Of a stretch of DNA of 64,000 nt, positions 37,589-49,275 are shown one piece after another. Source of the stretch: an uncultured Psychrosphaera sp. (GTDB taxonomy: Bacteria > Pseudomonadota > Gammaproteobacteria > Enterobacterales > Alteromonadaceae); the NCBI RefSeq assembly GCF_947500655.1, contig NZ_CANMSK010000002.1, positions 1 to 64,000 of the forward strand, written 5' to 3'. The position numbers and the translations under genes are program-made. Below the pieces are notes generated by a model that was not told the DNA's origin, did no database searches, and was given only the letters and a program-made list of their open reading frames with translations. Numbering within the stretch: the first letter of the stretch is position 1; every line of letters begins with the position of its first letter.

Positions 37589-38368
37589 GTGGCCAAAATA
37601 ATAGCAATTGCCAATCAAAAAGGCGGTGTTGGAAAAACAACATCGGCAGTCAATCTTGCAGCTTCAATGGCAGCGACTAAACGTAAGGTTTTATTAGTAG
37701 ATTTAGATCCTCAAGGTAACGCTACTATGGGATCGGGTGTTGATAAATACGATGTAGAATTCAGTACATATGATTTATTAGTAGAGGACACGCCTCTAGA
37801 TAAAATAATAATTACAGAAACCATAGGTGGTTTCCATCTTATTGCAGGTAATGGCGATATTACAGCTGCTGAAGTAAAAATGATGGAAATGTATGGTCGA
37901 GAATTACGTCTTAAAAATGCATTAAGTAAAGTAACTAATGATTACGATTATATATTTATTGACTGTCCACCTTCGTTAAATATGCTAACTGTTAATGCTA
38001 TGGCTGCTGCAGATTCGGTTATTGTTCCGATGCAATGCGAATATTATGCATTGGAAGGGTTAACTGCATTAATGGACACTATTACGCAATTAGCTAAAGT
38101 AGTGAACCCAGATTTAAAAATAGAAGGGATCTTACGCACTATGTACGACCCTAGAAACCGTTTAGCAAATGATGTGTCTGAACAATTAAAACATCACTTT
38201 GGCGATAAAGTTTATAGAACTGTCATTCCTAGGAACGTTAGATTAGCAGAAGCACCTAGTTTTGGTGCACCTGTTATGTATTACGACAAATCTTCATCTG
38301 GTGCTAAAGCATATTTAGCGCTTGCCGGTGAGATGTTACGACGTTCAAATAAAACAAAAGCCGCATAA
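37589..38368 (+). CDS. parA: chromosome partitioning ATPase ParA (Soj)
   Basis: ParA is a DNA-binding Walker ATPase that pulls ParB-parS complexes apart. The 259-residue protein has the deviant Walker A KGGVGKTTSAVNLA with signature lysine, the A' motif DLDPQGNATMGSG and Walker B DYIFIDCPPSLN. It lacks the N-terminal helix-turn-helix of plasmid ParA proteins, so it is the chromosomal Soj type. Translation starts at GTG 37589 (GAGGA upstream). It is co-transcribed with parB (18 bases gap). Confidence 0.97.
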   Translation: MAKIIAIANQKGGVGKTTSAVNLAASMAATKRKVLLVDLDPQGNATMGSGVDKYDVEFSTYDLLVEDTPLDKIIITETIGGFHLIAGNGDITAAEVKMMEMYGRELRLKNALSKVTNDYDYIFIDCPPSLNMLTVNAMAAADSVIVPMQCEYYALEGLTALMDTITQLAKVVNPDLKIEGILRTMYDPRNRLANDVSEQLKHHFGDKVYRTVIPRNVRLAEAPSFGAPVMYYDKSSSGAKAYLALAGEMLRRSNKTKAA

Positions 38369-38386
38369 AAAATTCAAAGGAACAAT

Positions 38387-39283
38387 ATGTCTTCACGAAA
38401 ACGTGGATTAGGTAGAGGTTTAGATGCCCTTTTATCTACACAATCAAATCATAATGCAAATTCTGACAATGCATTAGATCAAGCTGATATTGAAGCAAAG
38501 ACAGGTTTATCTAAAATACCAATTGAGCAACTTGTTCCTGGTAAATATCAACCACGCCAAGATATGTCACCAGAAGCGCTTGATGATCTTGCATCATCAA
38601 TTCGTTCTCAAGGTATTATTCAACCAATTGTTGTTCGCCCTATTTCTGATAATACGTATGAAATAATTGCTGGTGAACGTCGTTGGCGAGCAGCTCAATT
38701 AGCTGAGTTAGATTTAGTTCCTTGTATTATTAAAGATGTTCCAGATGAAGCTGCTGTTGCTATTGCGTTAATTGAAAATATTCAACGTGAAGACTTAAAT
38801 GCAATGGAAGAAGCTATTGCGTTGCAACGTTTACAAGATGAGTTTGAACTTACTCATCAAGAAGTAGCTGATGCCGTTGGTAAATCTCGTACTTCGATAA
38901 CCAATTACCTTAGATTAAACAAATTAGAACCTGACGTTAAAACATTAATGGAACATGGGGATTTAGAGTTTGGTCACGCTAAAGTCCTATTAGGTCTTTC
39001 TGGTGATGAACAAATTCTAGCAGCTAGAAAAGTAGTAGCAAAAGAATTAACAGTAAGGGATACCGAAAAGTTAGTTAATTCCATAACCGAAGGCGTAAAA
39101 GATAAAGAAATTGTTGATAAAGACCCAGATGTTAAATTGTTGGAGCAACAATTAATTGAGAAACTCGGTGCTAAAGTCGATATTTCTTACAACCGAAAAG
39201 GAAAAGGAAAGCTCGTTATTTCCTATTCATCTTTAGATGAACTCGACGGTATTATCTCCCACCTCAATCCCGAACAAGATTAA
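38387..39283 (+). CDS. parB: chromosome partitioning CTPase ParB (Spo0J)
   Basis: ParB binds parS and slides as a CTP-gated clamp. The 298-residue protein begins with the ParA-contacting basic tail RKRGLGRGLDALL. The CTP-binding motif GERRWRAAQLAEL follows, then a helix-turn-helix (about 150-180, including SRTSITNYLRL) for parS and a C-terminal dimerisation domain. Its expected binding sites, two perfect parS palindromes, are in recF rather than next to parAB. An intrinsic terminator follows at 39291-39317. Confidence 0.97.
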   Translation: MSSRKRGLGRGLDALLSTQSNHNANSDNALDQADIEAKTGLSKIPIEQLVPGKYQPRQDMSPEALDDLASSIRSQGIIQPIVVRPISDNTYEIIAGERRWRAAQLAELDLVPCIIKDVPDEAAVAIALIENIQREDLNAMEEAIALQRLQDEFELTHQEVADAVGKSRTSITNYLRLNKLEPDVKTLMEHGDLEFGHAKVLLGLSGDEQILAARKVVAKELTVRDTEKLVNSITEGVKDKEIVDKDPDVKLLEQQLIEKLGAKVDISYNRKGKGKLVISYSSLDELDGIISHLNPEQD

Positions 39284-39290
39284 TAAATTT

Positions 39291-39317
39291 AAAACCAACG
39301 TTAGTTGGTTTTTTTAT
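39291..39317 (+). terminator. intrinsic terminator after parB
   Basis: The stem AACCAAC/GTTGGTT with a four-base loop is followed by a run of seven T. It ends the mnmG-rsmG-parAB transcripts before the ATP synthase operon. Confidence 0.88.
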
Positions 39318-39473
39318 GCCTGTTAGTATCATTTATTCATCAACCTATGCGTATTTGTATATAAAATATCAAGTTAGATGCATAACCAGTCACAAAATTT
39401 TTTTGCTATACATGAAGATGATTAATCTATAATTGAGTATAGGGGAATACCTTACTTTTAAAGCTCTTAATAG

Positions 39474-39501
39474 TTGCAAATTGATGACATAAACGTATAA
39501 T
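39474..39501 (+). promoter_or_regulatory. ATP synthase operon promoter
   Basis: TTGCAA (39474-39479), a 16-base spacer and a perfect TATAAT (39496-39501) precede atpI by about 140 bases. The gap 39284-39642 otherwise contains only the parB terminator and a leader. The leader has possible long-range pairing, AAAGCC near 39519 with GGCTTT near 39569. Confidence 0.75.
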
Positions 39502-39642
39502 TTCGCGAGTTTTGGCCTAAGAAAGCCGATAAGTTAAAAATTATCGTTTATTAAATTTCGTTAATTAGGCTTTAAGAAATGCCAATATAATTCGGCAACT
39601 TAGTACCCTTTGTATTTATATGTATATTAATAGGTTTGTTTA

Positions 39643-40023
39643 ATGAGTAGAACGTTAGCCGGCAGATATAGAAAAACTGCTTATAAGGGCGTATTACTTC
39701 AAGGGTGCTGTGCAATTATTATTGCAATTATTATTTTTATTGGTTGGGGATTTACAGCAGGTACTTCGGCATTAGCTGGAGGGTTTGTATCTGTAGTCCC
39801 TAATTTTGTATTTGCTATGTACGCTTTTAGATATGTTGGAGCGTCCAAGTCAGAATTAGTATATGTGTCTTTAAAAAGAGGCAATGCGTTAAAGTTTTTG
39901 CTTACTATTTGTTTTTTCGCACTAGTATTTAAGTATTTTACAGTAATGGCTATGCCATTTTTTATCTGTTACATACTGGTGATGTTCTCACAATGGTACG
40001 CACACATTTTTTTTAATCATTAA
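39643..40023 (+). CDS. atpI: ATP synthase subunit I
   Basis: AtpI is a small membrane protein that helps assemble the c-ring; it is not part of the mature enzyme. The 126-residue protein has four hydrophobic helices (about 18-36, 43-62, 82-99, 101-122) and a basic N-terminus. It is the first gene of the complete atpIBEFHAGDC operon and is followed by atpB after 15 bases. Confidence 0.9.
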   Translation: MSRTLAGRYRKTAYKGVLLQGCCAIIIAIIIFIGWGFTAGTSALAGGFVSVVPNFVFAMYAFRYVGASKSELVYVSLKRGNALKFLLTICFFALVFKYFTVMAMPFFICYILVMFSQWYAHIFFNH

Positions 40024-41181
<1,158 letters not shown>

Positions 41182-41223
41182 AACATACCTGTTAAATAGC
41201 TTACTATTTAAGGAGGAGCGGTT

Positions 41224-41694
41224 GTGAACTTAAACGCCACTCTTATAGGCGAATTAATCGCGTTTACGGTATTTGTATGGTTTTGCATGAAGTATGTGTG
41301 GCCACCGCTAAACAACGCAATTGAAGAACGCCAAAATAAAATAGCAGATGGTCTTGCTGCGACAGAACGTGCAGAAAAAGACCTCGAGCTTACTCAAGCC
41401 AAAATGGCAGAACAGTTGAAAGAAGCGAAAGCTCAATCAGCTGAAATCATTGAGCAAGCAAAAAAGCGTGCAACACAGATTGTTGATGAAGAAACGCAAA
41501 AAGGTCATGACGAACGTGAAAAAATTATTTCACAGGGTCATGCTGAGGTTGTCGCTGAGCGTAACCGTGCGAAAGAAGAACTTCGTCAACAAGTATCTGT
41601 TTTAGCCATTGCTGGTGCAGAAAAGATCTTAGAGCGTCAAATTGATGCTGCTGCACATAGCGACATTCTAGATAAACTAGTTGCAGAACTATAA
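41224..41694 (+). CDS. atpF: ATP synthase F0 subunit b
   Basis: Subunit b is the peripheral stalk dimer. The 156-residue protein (156 in E. coli) has an N-terminal membrane helix (about 5-25, [20 protein letters not shown]). A long charged coiled-coil (about 30-140) and the C-terminal delta-binding region follow. Translation starts at GTG 41224, preceded by AAGGAGGAG, a very strong ribosome site. The next gene starts 15 bases after the stop. Confidence 0.95.
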   Translation: MNLNATLIGELIAFTVFVWFCMKYVWPPLNNAIEERQNKIADGLAATERAEKDLELTQAKMAEQLKEAKAQSAEIIEQAKKRATQIVDEETQKGHDEREKIISQGHAEVVAERNRAKEELRQQVSVLAIAGAEKILERQIDAAAHSDILDKLVAEL

Positions 41695-41709
41695 GCAGAG
41701 GAAGAGCAA

Positions 41710-42243
41710 ATGTCTGAATTGACTACAGTAGCTCGTCCCTATGCTAAAGCTGCGTTTGATTTCGCTGTTGAAAGCGGAGCCGTTACGCAATGGCATGAAA
41801 TGTTAACATTTGCTGCACAAGTTGCAGAAAATGAAGATATTAGTGCTTATTTAGCAGGCTCTCATTCACTAGAAGTTACTTCTGACTTATTTGTCAAAGT
41901 ATGTGGTGAACAACTAAACGAACAAGGCCAAAACTTTGTAAAAGTATTGGCTGAAAATGGACGTTTAGTTGCTCTTCCTGCAGTTGTTGTTTTGTTCGAA
42001 GAACAAAAAGCACTGTACGAGAATGAGATCGAGGTCGATGTGACTTCAGCAACAGAAATTAGTGAAGCACACCAATCATCATTGGTTGTTTCTTTAGAAA
42101 AACGTCTAGCACGCAAAATTAAGCTGAATTGTACTGTTGATAGTTCTGTTGTAGGCGGATTGTTAATCAAAGCGGGCGATACCGTTATTGATGGAACTAT
42201 TCGTGGCAAGTTAGAACGTTTATCACATACATTACAATCGTAA
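41710..42243 (+). CDS. atpH: ATP synthase F1 subunit delta
   Basis: Subunit delta joins the peripheral stalk to the top of the alpha3-beta3 head. The 177-residue protein (177 in E. coli) has the N-terminal helical domain ([14 protein letters not shown]) and the C-terminal strand segment [20 protein letters not shown], which is diagnostic. It is in the middle of the atp operon, 14 bases before the atpA ATG. Confidence 0.95.
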   Translation: MSELTTVARPYAKAAFDFAVESGAVTQWHEMLTFAAQVAENEDISAYLAGSHSLEVTSDLFVKVCGEQLNEQGQNFVKVLAENGRLVALPAVVVLFEEQKALYENEIEVDVTSATEISEAHQSSLVVSLEKRLARKIKLNCTVDSSVVGGLLIKAGDTVIDGTIRGKLERLSHTLQS

Positions 42244-42257
42244 TTGGGGATTTGAGC

Positions 42258-43799
42258 ATGCAACTTAACTCAACTGAAATCGCTGAACTTATCAAGAAAC
42301 GTATTGAGAAGTTTGACGTTGTCAGCGAAGCTCGTAACGAAGGTACTATCGTATCAGTAACTGATGGTATTATTCGCATCCATGGACTTGCAGCTTGTAT
42401 GCAAGGTGAGATGATAGAGCTTCCTGGTAGCCGTTTCGCTATCGCATTAAACTTAGAGCGTGACTCTGTAGGTGCGGTAGTAATGGGTCCATATGCGGAC
42501 CTACGTGAAGGTACCAAAGTAAAATCTACTGGTCGTATTTTAGAAGTTCCAGTAGGTGAAGGTTTATTAGGCCGCGTAGTAAATACACTAGGTGAGCCAA
42601 TCGATGGTAAAGGTCCAATCGACGCAGCTGGTTTTGAACCAGTTGAAAAAATTGCACCAGGCGTAATTGAACGTCAATCAGTAGATGAGCCAATTCAAAC
42701 TGGTTATAAATCTGTTGATGCCATGGTTCCAGTTGGCCGTGGCCAACGTGAATTAATCATCGGTGACCGCCAAACAGGTAAAACTGCATTGGCAATTGAT
42801 GCAATCATCAATCAAAAAGATTCAGGCATTAAATGTGTATACGTAGCAATTGGCCAAAAAGCCTCTACTATTGCTAACGTGGTTCGTAAGCTAGAAGAAC
42901 ACGGTGCGTTATCTAACACTATCGTTGTTGCTGCTACTGCTTCTGAATCTGCTGCACTACAATTTTTAGCGCCTTTCTCTGGTTGTACTATGGGTGAATA
43001 TTTCCGTGATAACGGTCAAGACGCACTTATCGTATATGATGATTTGTCTAAGCAAGCAGTTGCTTACCGTCAAATTTCATTGCTATTAAAACGTCCACCA
43101 GGACGTGAAGCATACCCAGGTGACGTTTTCTATCTTCATTCTCGTTTATTAGAGCGTGCTGCTCGTGTAAACAGTGTGTATGTTGAACGTTTTACTGAAG
43201 GTAAAGTTAAAGGCAAAACTGGTTCTTTAACAGCACTTCCAATCATTGAAACTCAAGCTGGCGACGTATCTGCGTTCGTACCGACTAACGTAATTTCGAT
43301 TACTGATGGTCAGATATTCCTTGAGTCAGACATGTTTAATGCTGGTATCCGTCCTCCTGTAAATGCAGGTATCTCGGTATCACGTGTTGGTGGTGCAGCT
43401 CAAACTAAAATTATCAAGAAACTAGGTGGTGGTATCCGTCTAGCTCTTGCGCAATACCGTGAATTAGCAGCTTTCTCTCAGTTCGCATCTGATTTAGATG
43501 AAGCGACTCGTGCTCAATTAGAGCATGGTGAGCGTGTTACTGAGTTAATGAAGCAAAAACAATATGACCCAATGTCAATTGGTGACATGGGTGTATCTTT
43601 GTTTGCTGCTGAGAAAGGTTACTTACAGGACATCGCAGTTTCTAAAGTTTTAGACTTTGAAGCAGCGCTAATTTCTTACATAAACAGCACTTATGCTGAT
43701 CTTATGAAAGACATTAATGCATCTGGTAACTTCAACGGTGAAATCGAAGCAAGTTTGAAAGAAGCTATTGAGAAATTCAAAGCGACACAAACTTGGTAA
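42258..43799 (+). CDS. atpA: ATP synthase F1 subunit alpha
   Basis: Subunit alpha forms the non-catalytic nucleotide sites of the F1 head. ATG 42258 gives 513 residues, identical in length to E. coli, with GGGGA seven bases upstream; an upstream in-frame TTG (42252) is rejected. Walker A is [13 protein letters not shown]. The segment [17 protein letters not shown] and the signature [14 protein letters not shown] [14 protein letters not shown] are present. It is followed by atpG after 68 bases, a longer gap than the others in the operon. Confidence 0.98.
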   Translation: MQLNSTEIAELIKKRIEKFDVVSEARNEGTIVSVTDGIIRIHGLAACMQGEMIELPGSRFAIALNLERDSVGAVVMGPYADLREGTKVKSTGRILEVPVGEGLLGRVVNTLGEPIDGKGPIDAAGFEPVEKIAPGVIERQSVDEPIQTGYKSVDAMVPVGRGQRELIIGDRQTGKTALAIDAIINQKDSGIKCVYVAIGQKASTIANVVRKLEEHGALSNTIVVAATASESAALQFLAPFSGCTMGEYFRDNGQDALIVYDDLSKQAVAYRQISLLLKRPPGREAYPGDVFYLHSRLLERAARVNSVYVERFTEGKVKGKTGSLTALPIIETQAGDVSAFVPTNVISITDGQIFLESDMFNAGIRPPVNAGISVSRVGGAAQTKIIKKLGGGIRLALAQYRELAAFSQFASDLDEATRAQLEHGERVTELMKQKQYDPMSIGDMGVSLFAAEKGYLQDIAVSKVLDFEAALISYINSTYADLMKDINASGNFNGEIEASLKEAIEKFKATQTW

Positions 43800-43867
43800 T
43801 TAGGTTAGGTGAGATTTTCTTGTTAAAAGATAAACTCACCTTCGTTGAAAGTTAATCGGAGAATCAC

Positions 43868-44731
43868 ATGTCCGGCGCAAAAGAGATAAAAGGTAAGATT
43901 GGGAGTATTAAAAATACTCAAAAAATTACCAGTGCTATGGAAATGGTTGCGGCTTCTAAAATGAAGAAAGCTCAAGACCGTATGGCGTCAAGTCGTCCAT
44001 ATGCACAAATTATGCGTAAAGTGATTGGTCATCTTGCACGTGGAACCATTGAATATCGCCATCCATATTTGGAAGAGCGTGAGGTTAAACGTGTAGGTTA
44101 TTTGGTCATTTCATCTGACCGTGGTCTGTGTGGTGGCTTAAATTCTAACGAATTTAAAGCTGTAGCCCATGACGTTGAAAAATACTCTGAAGCAGGTGTA
44201 GAACTAGATTTTGCACTTATTGGTTCAAAAGCAGTAACTTTCTTTAACCGTTTTGGCGGTAACGTTGTTGCAGTAAAATCAGGCTTAGGTGATGCACCAT
44301 CTGTACAAGATGTAGTAGGTGCAGTACGTATTATGTTAGATGCGTACAATGAAGGCAAAATTGACCGTTTGTTCGTGGTTTACAATAAATTTGTAAATAC
44401 CATGACTCAAACGCCAACGATCGATCAGTTATTACCTTTACCAAAGTTAGAAGAAGACAAAGACATGTCTGGAAACTGGGATTACATCTACGAACCAGAA
44501 CCTGAAGCGATATTAGATGCTTTATTGGTTCGTTACGTGGAATCACAGGTATACCAAGGTGTCGTTGAAAATGCAGCATCTGAACAAGCTGCACGTATGA
44601 TCGCAATGAAAGCCGCTACAGATAATGCGGGCGACATAATCGACGATTTACAATTGGTATATAACAGGTCTCGTCAGGCAGCAATTACTCAGGAAATTTC
44701 TGAGATATGTGCTGGTTCTGCTGCGGTTTAG
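43868..44731 (+). CDS. atpG: ATP synthase F1 subunit gamma
   Basis: Subunit gamma is the central rotating shaft. The 287-residue protein (287 in E. coli) starts [20 protein letters not shown]. It contains the [13 protein letters not shown] segment and ends with the coiled-coil C-terminus ([35 protein letters not shown]). It sits between atpA and atpD with 27 bases before atpD. Confidence 0.97.
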   Translation: MSGAKEIKGKIGSIKNTQKITSAMEMVAASKMKKAQDRMASSRPYAQIMRKVIGHLARGTIEYRHPYLEEREVKRVGYLVISSDRGLCGGLNSNEFKAVAHDVEKYSEAGVELDFALIGSKAVTFFNRFGGNVVAVKSGLGDAPSVQDVVGAVRIMLDAYNEGKIDRLFVVYNKFVNTMTQTPTIDQLLPLPKLEEDKDMSGNWDYIYEPEPEAILDALLVRYVESQVYQGVVENAASEQAARMIAMKAATDNAGDIIDDLQLVYNRSRQAAITQEISEICAGSAAV

Positions 44732-44749
44732 GTTAACAAAAATTTATGA

Positions 44750-46141
<1,392 letters not shown>

Positions 46142-46156
46142 AATACGGAGCGTAAA

Positions 46157-46576
46157 ATGGCTGCAATGACTGTACACTTGGATGTAGTAAGCGCTGAACA
46201 GAAATTATTTTCTGGTCTTGTTGAAACATTACAAGTAACAGGTAGTGAAGGTGATTTGGGTATATATCCAAATCACGCGCCTTTACTTACTGCCATTAAA
46301 CCTGGCATGGTACGCGTAGTTAAGCAATTCGGCGTAGAAGAAGTTTTCTATGTTGCAGGTGGTATTTTAGAAGTACAACCTGGATCTGTTTCTGTATTAG
46401 CAGACACAGCTGTAAGAGCAGAAGACCTAGATGAAGCAGAAGCACTAGCAGCTAAAAAAGCTGCTGAAAATGCGATTGCTGATCCAGGCGCTGACTTTGA
46501 ATACGCAGCAGCAGCTATACAGCTTGCTGAAGCAATTGCTCAAATACGTATTATCCAACAAATTCGTAAAGGCTAA
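46157..46576 (+). CDS. atpC: ATP synthase F1 subunit epsilon
   Basis: Subunit epsilon couples the shaft to the c-ring and can inhibit ATP hydrolysis through its C-terminal helices. The 139-residue protein has the N-terminal beta-sandwich ([35 protein letters not shown]) and a C-terminal alpha-helical pair (about 88-139). It is the last gene of the operon. A structured 3' UTR and an intrinsic terminator follow. Confidence 0.96.
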   Translation: MAAMTVHLDVVSAEQKLFSGLVETLQVTGSEGDLGIYPNHAPLLTAIKPGMVRVVKQFGVEEVFYVAGGILEVQPGSVSVLADTAVRAEDLDEAEALAAKKAAENAIADPGADFEYAAAAIQLAEAIAQIRIIQQIRKG

Positions 46577-46593
46577 TTAAGCTTCCGAAAGTT

Positions 46594-46639
46594 TGATGAG
46601 TCGACTCTTATACACCCTTGTATCGTCGACATTCCATCA
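46594..46639 (+). other. multi-helix hairpin in the atp operon 3' UTR
   Basis: Nested complementary segments give an extended hairpin: TGATG/CATCA (46594-46598 and 46635-46639), GTCGAC/GTCGAC (46600-46605 and 46625-46630) and ATACA/TGTAT (46610-46614 and 46619-46623) around a CCCT loop. It precedes the terminator at 46651. It may stabilise the long atp mRNA or be a processing site; the function is not known. Confidence 0.55.
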
Positions 46640-46650
46640 TCCATTATGTA

Positions 46651-46677
46651 AAAACCCAGCTTTGGCTGGGTTTTTTT
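46651..46677 (+). terminator. intrinsic terminator of the atp operon
   Basis: The GC-rich stem CCCAGC/GCTGGG with a short loop is preceded by AAAA and followed by seven T. It is a strong rho-independent terminator for atpIBEFHAGDC. Confidence 0.95.
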
Positions 46678-46680
46678 ATG

Positions 46681-47105
46681 CCTGAAATTTATTTCTGATA
46701 AATAAAACTATCAAATGATAGAAAAAACATAATTAATACATGTGGTTATATTATATATAATTATTAATTCAATAAATTAGTCAAATAGTAATGATTATCA
46801 TTTGTGTTATTGGTTTGGTTGGTATATTGTAACTGTAAGTTGATGGTCAACTTGTTGTTGTGTTGATACAACTGAAAGGTTGTCTCTGGGATGATTTAGG
46901 CGAGGCATCGCCTTACACGGAAGTTAAAGCACTTTGTTCCCCTCTCTTGCTCTCTTACAGGCAGGGTAAGAGAGGTGGAACACCCCTTTGTACATTATTA
47001 CCTCTACTACTTTGTCTTATCCATTAAAATAGCTTTTGTCTCTTGTTGCTAATGCAGCTTAAAGCTATTATGCATTATCTATTTTATTTGTAAGTATTTC
47101 TTATC
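46681..47105 (+). other. non-coding region with Fur-box-like site and hairpins
   Basis: This 425-base stretch has no convincing gene. AATGATTATCATT (46790-46802) is a 13-bp palindrome equal to the core of the Fur box except at its centre. A possible -10 TATATT (46823-46828) lies just downstream, so Fur could cover a promoter. Downstream are hairpins AGGCGA/TCGCCT (46899-46914), CTCTTAC/GTAAGAG within CCTCTCTT/AAGAGAGG (about 46946-46977), and AATAGCTTT/AAAGCTATT (about 47028-47080). This suggests a small structured RNA or a long leader of the next ORF. No RyhB core sequence is evident. No T-tract terminator was found. Confidence 0.45.
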
Positions 47106-47306
47106 GTGTCTCACAATATCGCAACAAAAAGTAAGCAAGAACAAGAAGCTATTCAATATGACTTAATGTCTTCATATTGGGCATACAAAGAAAGACGTGG
47201 ATTGATGAGCAAACCTGAAATATTTAAATATATACATCAGCATTTTACTGATGCGACAATTCAAGATCACCTTATTCAACGTTATGAGTATTACAAAACT
47301 CAGTAG
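47106..47306 (+). CDS. small hypothetical protein
   Basis: This is a 66-codon frame from GTG 47106. An alternative start is ATG 47166, giving 46 residues. No ribosome site is obvious for either. The product would be hydrophilic, aromatic and mostly helical (KPEIFKYIHQHFTDATIQDH), with no signal or membrane segment. I do not recognise it. It sits between the Fur-box region and the alkylation-repair cluster. It may be real because the amino acid pattern looks protein-like, but it is uncertain. Confidence 0.45.
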   Translation: MSHNIATKSKQEQEAIQYDLMSSYWAYKERRGLMSKPEIFKYIHQHFTDATIQDHLIQRYEYYKTQ

Positions 47307-47369
47307 TTCAGACGTTAGTATGATTCAAAATAACAATTCGTAATTAAAATCATATAATTTAATAACTTA

Positions 47370-47383
47370 GTTCCACATGGAAC
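47370..47383. other. degenerate parS-like palindrome before the ATL gene
   Basis: GTTCCACATGGAAC is a 14-bp palindrome differing from the parS core only in the central CACATGG versus CACGTGG. It ends five bases before the start codon of the ATL gene. It could be a weak ParB site, an operator, or chance. Confidence 0.4.
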
Positions 47384-47387
47384 CAAA

Positions 47388-47744
47388 ATGTCTAATAACC
47401 TTCAGTACGAAAAAATTTGGAAAGTAGTTCAACTAATTCCCCAAGGAAAAGTAGCCAGCTATGGTCAGGTAGCAGATTTGGCTGGTTTACCCGGGAGAGC
47501 TCGCCTTGCTGGAAAATGCTTAGGTTATGTACCTAAGGATGGTGTTAATGGTAAGCCGGTTCCTTGGTTTAGAGTATTACGTTCGTCTGGCCAATTGGCT
47601 TTTCCTTTAGGCTCTGAGACTTTTGAGCGACAACGTGCACTATTAATGGATGAAGGTGTTTTTGTAAAAGGTAAAAGCACTTCTATCAAAAAGTACGGTT
47701 GGAAACCTGATCTTGGTGAAATACTCTTTTTACTAGAAAATTAA
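47388..47744 (+). CDS. alkyltransferase-like DNA-binding protein (ATL, YbaZ type)
   Basis: The 118-residue protein has only the C-terminal DNA-binding part of O6-alkylguanine transferases. The helix-turn-helix and minor-groove segments (GKVASYGQVADLAGLPGRAR) are conserved. The acceptor PCHRV motif is replaced by P59-W60-F61-R62-V63, so it cannot accept an alkyl group. Known ATLs flag O6-alkylguanine for nucleotide excision repair. It heads a three-gene group with an Ada-AlkA fusion and a catalytically intact Ogt. Confidence 0.92.
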   Translation: MSNNLQYEKIWKVVQLIPQGKVASYGQVADLAGLPGRARLAGKCLGYVPKDGVNGKPVPWFRVLRSSGQLAFPLGSETFERQRALLMDEGVFVKGKSTSIKKYGWKPDLGEILFLLEN

Positions 47745-47862
47745 AAACGAATTATTAAAAACAAAGAATAAAAACATTCACTTCCGTTTTCATCTAGTTT
47801 TATTTAATAGTTAGGTTACACTCATAAAATCGTCCAGTTAATAAACAGATGTAGAGTGAAAG

Positions 47863-49254
47863 ATGAATATTCAAGATTACCAACAAGCTCGTTTATCTCG
47901 TGATCCTCGTTTTGATGGCATATTTTTTACTGCAGTAAAAACCACAGGTATTTTTTGTCGACCGGTTTGTCCTGCATTTCCACCTAAAGAAGAAAACGTT
48001 GAATACTTTGAGACCGCCTCAGAAGCTTTGGTGTCAGGTTATCGTCCTTGTTTAAGATGTCGGCCTGAGTCAGCTCCATTCTCTCCAGCATGGAGCGGTA
48101 CAGAGACCACAGTGAAACGTGCGTTATCCATTATTCATCAAAATGGTTTTAACGGGCTAAAATTATCAGAGCTAGCAGAAAAGTTAGGGATCACCGACAG
48201 ATATCTACGCAAGTTGTTTGAACAGCAGTTAGGTGTTTCGCCAAAAACTTATGTGCAACATCAGCAAATTTTATTCGCTAAGTCTTTATTACACCAAACA
48301 CATTTGCCCATTAACCAAATTGCTTACGCTTGCGGCTTTAATAATGTTCGTCGTTTTAATGATGCGTTCAAACGCATAACCACTAAAACCCCTTCTGAAA
48401 TTAAAAAGTTACAAGTATCTGACGCCCCAATACGACTACAAATGAATTACCAACCACCTTTTAATTGGCAGCACTGGCATGACTTTTCTGAGTTTAGATT
48501 AATGGATGGTATAGAAACATTAGGTAATAGCTCTTACGGCAGAACATTCCATTGGCGAACTGAAACTGGTGAGTATATTAAAGGTTGGTTTAATGCGGTA
48601 CATAGACCTGACAAACAAGGGTTTAATGTAAGTATTAATATTGATGATGCAAAATATTTATATCCCGTAAGTCAGAAGATCAGACAAGTTTTCGATTTAA
48701 ACGCTAATGTAGAATTAATTAAAACACAGATCTTAAAAACGGGTTTTCCAGAACATAGTATTCAACCTGGTATACGTATACCAAGTTGTTGGAATTCATT
48801 TGAAGCCGGAATAAGAGCTATTTTAGGGCAGCAGATATCGGTTAAAGCGGCAACTACATTATTGAATACGCTGGTCAAACACTTAGGTGACAAAGAAGAG
48901 ATTAAAACAGGCGAAGATAGCAAAACTCGCTACTGGTTCCCGACCGCAAAACAAGTGGCAGACTCAGATTTAGTATTTATGAAAATACCTGAAGCAAGAA
49001 AAGCGACCTTGATCACCTTAGCTAAATGGTGTGCAGAAAACCCAAATGGGCCAGTTGAAGACTGGTTGGCGTTGAAAGGCATAGGTCCGTGGACTGTGGA
49101 ATACGCACAAATGCGCGGTGAAGCAAATACCGATATTTGGTTAGATTCAGATTTAGGCGTACAAAAAGCGTTAGATATTTTCCCAGAAATTGATGCTGAC
49201 CAAGCAAAACCATGGCGTTCATATTTAACATTCAATATGTGGGGAATGTTGTAA
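47863..49254 (+). CDS. Ada-type regulator fused to AlkA 3-methyladenine glycosylase
   Basis: The 463-residue protein has three parts. An N-terminal Ada zinc domain (about 1-75) has the four ligand cysteines C32, C36, C63 and C66; C32 corresponds to the phosphotriester methyl acceptor of Ada. Next is an AraC-type helix-turn-helix (about 85-180). The C-terminal AlkA-like glycosylase (about 190-463) has the helix-hairpin-helix LKGIGPWTVEYAQMRG and catalytic aspartate D430 (in WLDSDLGVQ). It lacks the O6-methylguanine domain of Ada, which Ogt supplies downstream after 21 bases. It probably senses DNA methylation and activates its own cluster. Confidence 0.93.
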   Translation: MNIQDYQQARLSRDPRFDGIFFTAVKTTGIFCRPVCPAFPPKEENVEYFETASEALVSGYRPCLRCRPESAPFSPAWSGTETTVKRALSIIHQNGFNGLKLSELAEKLGITDRYLRKLFEQQLGVSPKTYVQHQQILFAKSLLHQTHLPINQIAYACGFNNVRRFNDAFKRITTKTPSEIKKLQVSDAPIRLQMNYQPPFNWQHWHDFSEFRLMDGIETLGNSSYGRTFHWRTETGEYIKGWFNAVHRPDKQGFNVSINIDDAKYLYPVSQKIRQVFDLNANVELIKTQILKTGFPEHSIQPGIRIPSCWNSFEAGIRAILGQQISVKAATTLLNTLVKHLGDKEEIKTGEDSKTRYWFPTAKQVADSDLVFMKIPEARKATLITLAKWCAENPNGPVEDWLALKGIGPWTVEYAQMRGEANTDIWLDSDLGVQKALDIFPEIDADQAKPWRSYLTFNMWGML

Positions 49255-49275
49255 TTTTTTAGATACGAGTGAAAA

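Noticed and set aside
41862..42517. Overlapping minus-strand frames in atpH/atpA
   Set aside because: Antisense shadows of the conserved ATP synthase genes.
42252..43799. Longer atpA frame starting at TTG 42252
   Set aside because: ATG 42258 has GGGGA at the correct distance and gives exactly 513 residues as in E. coli.
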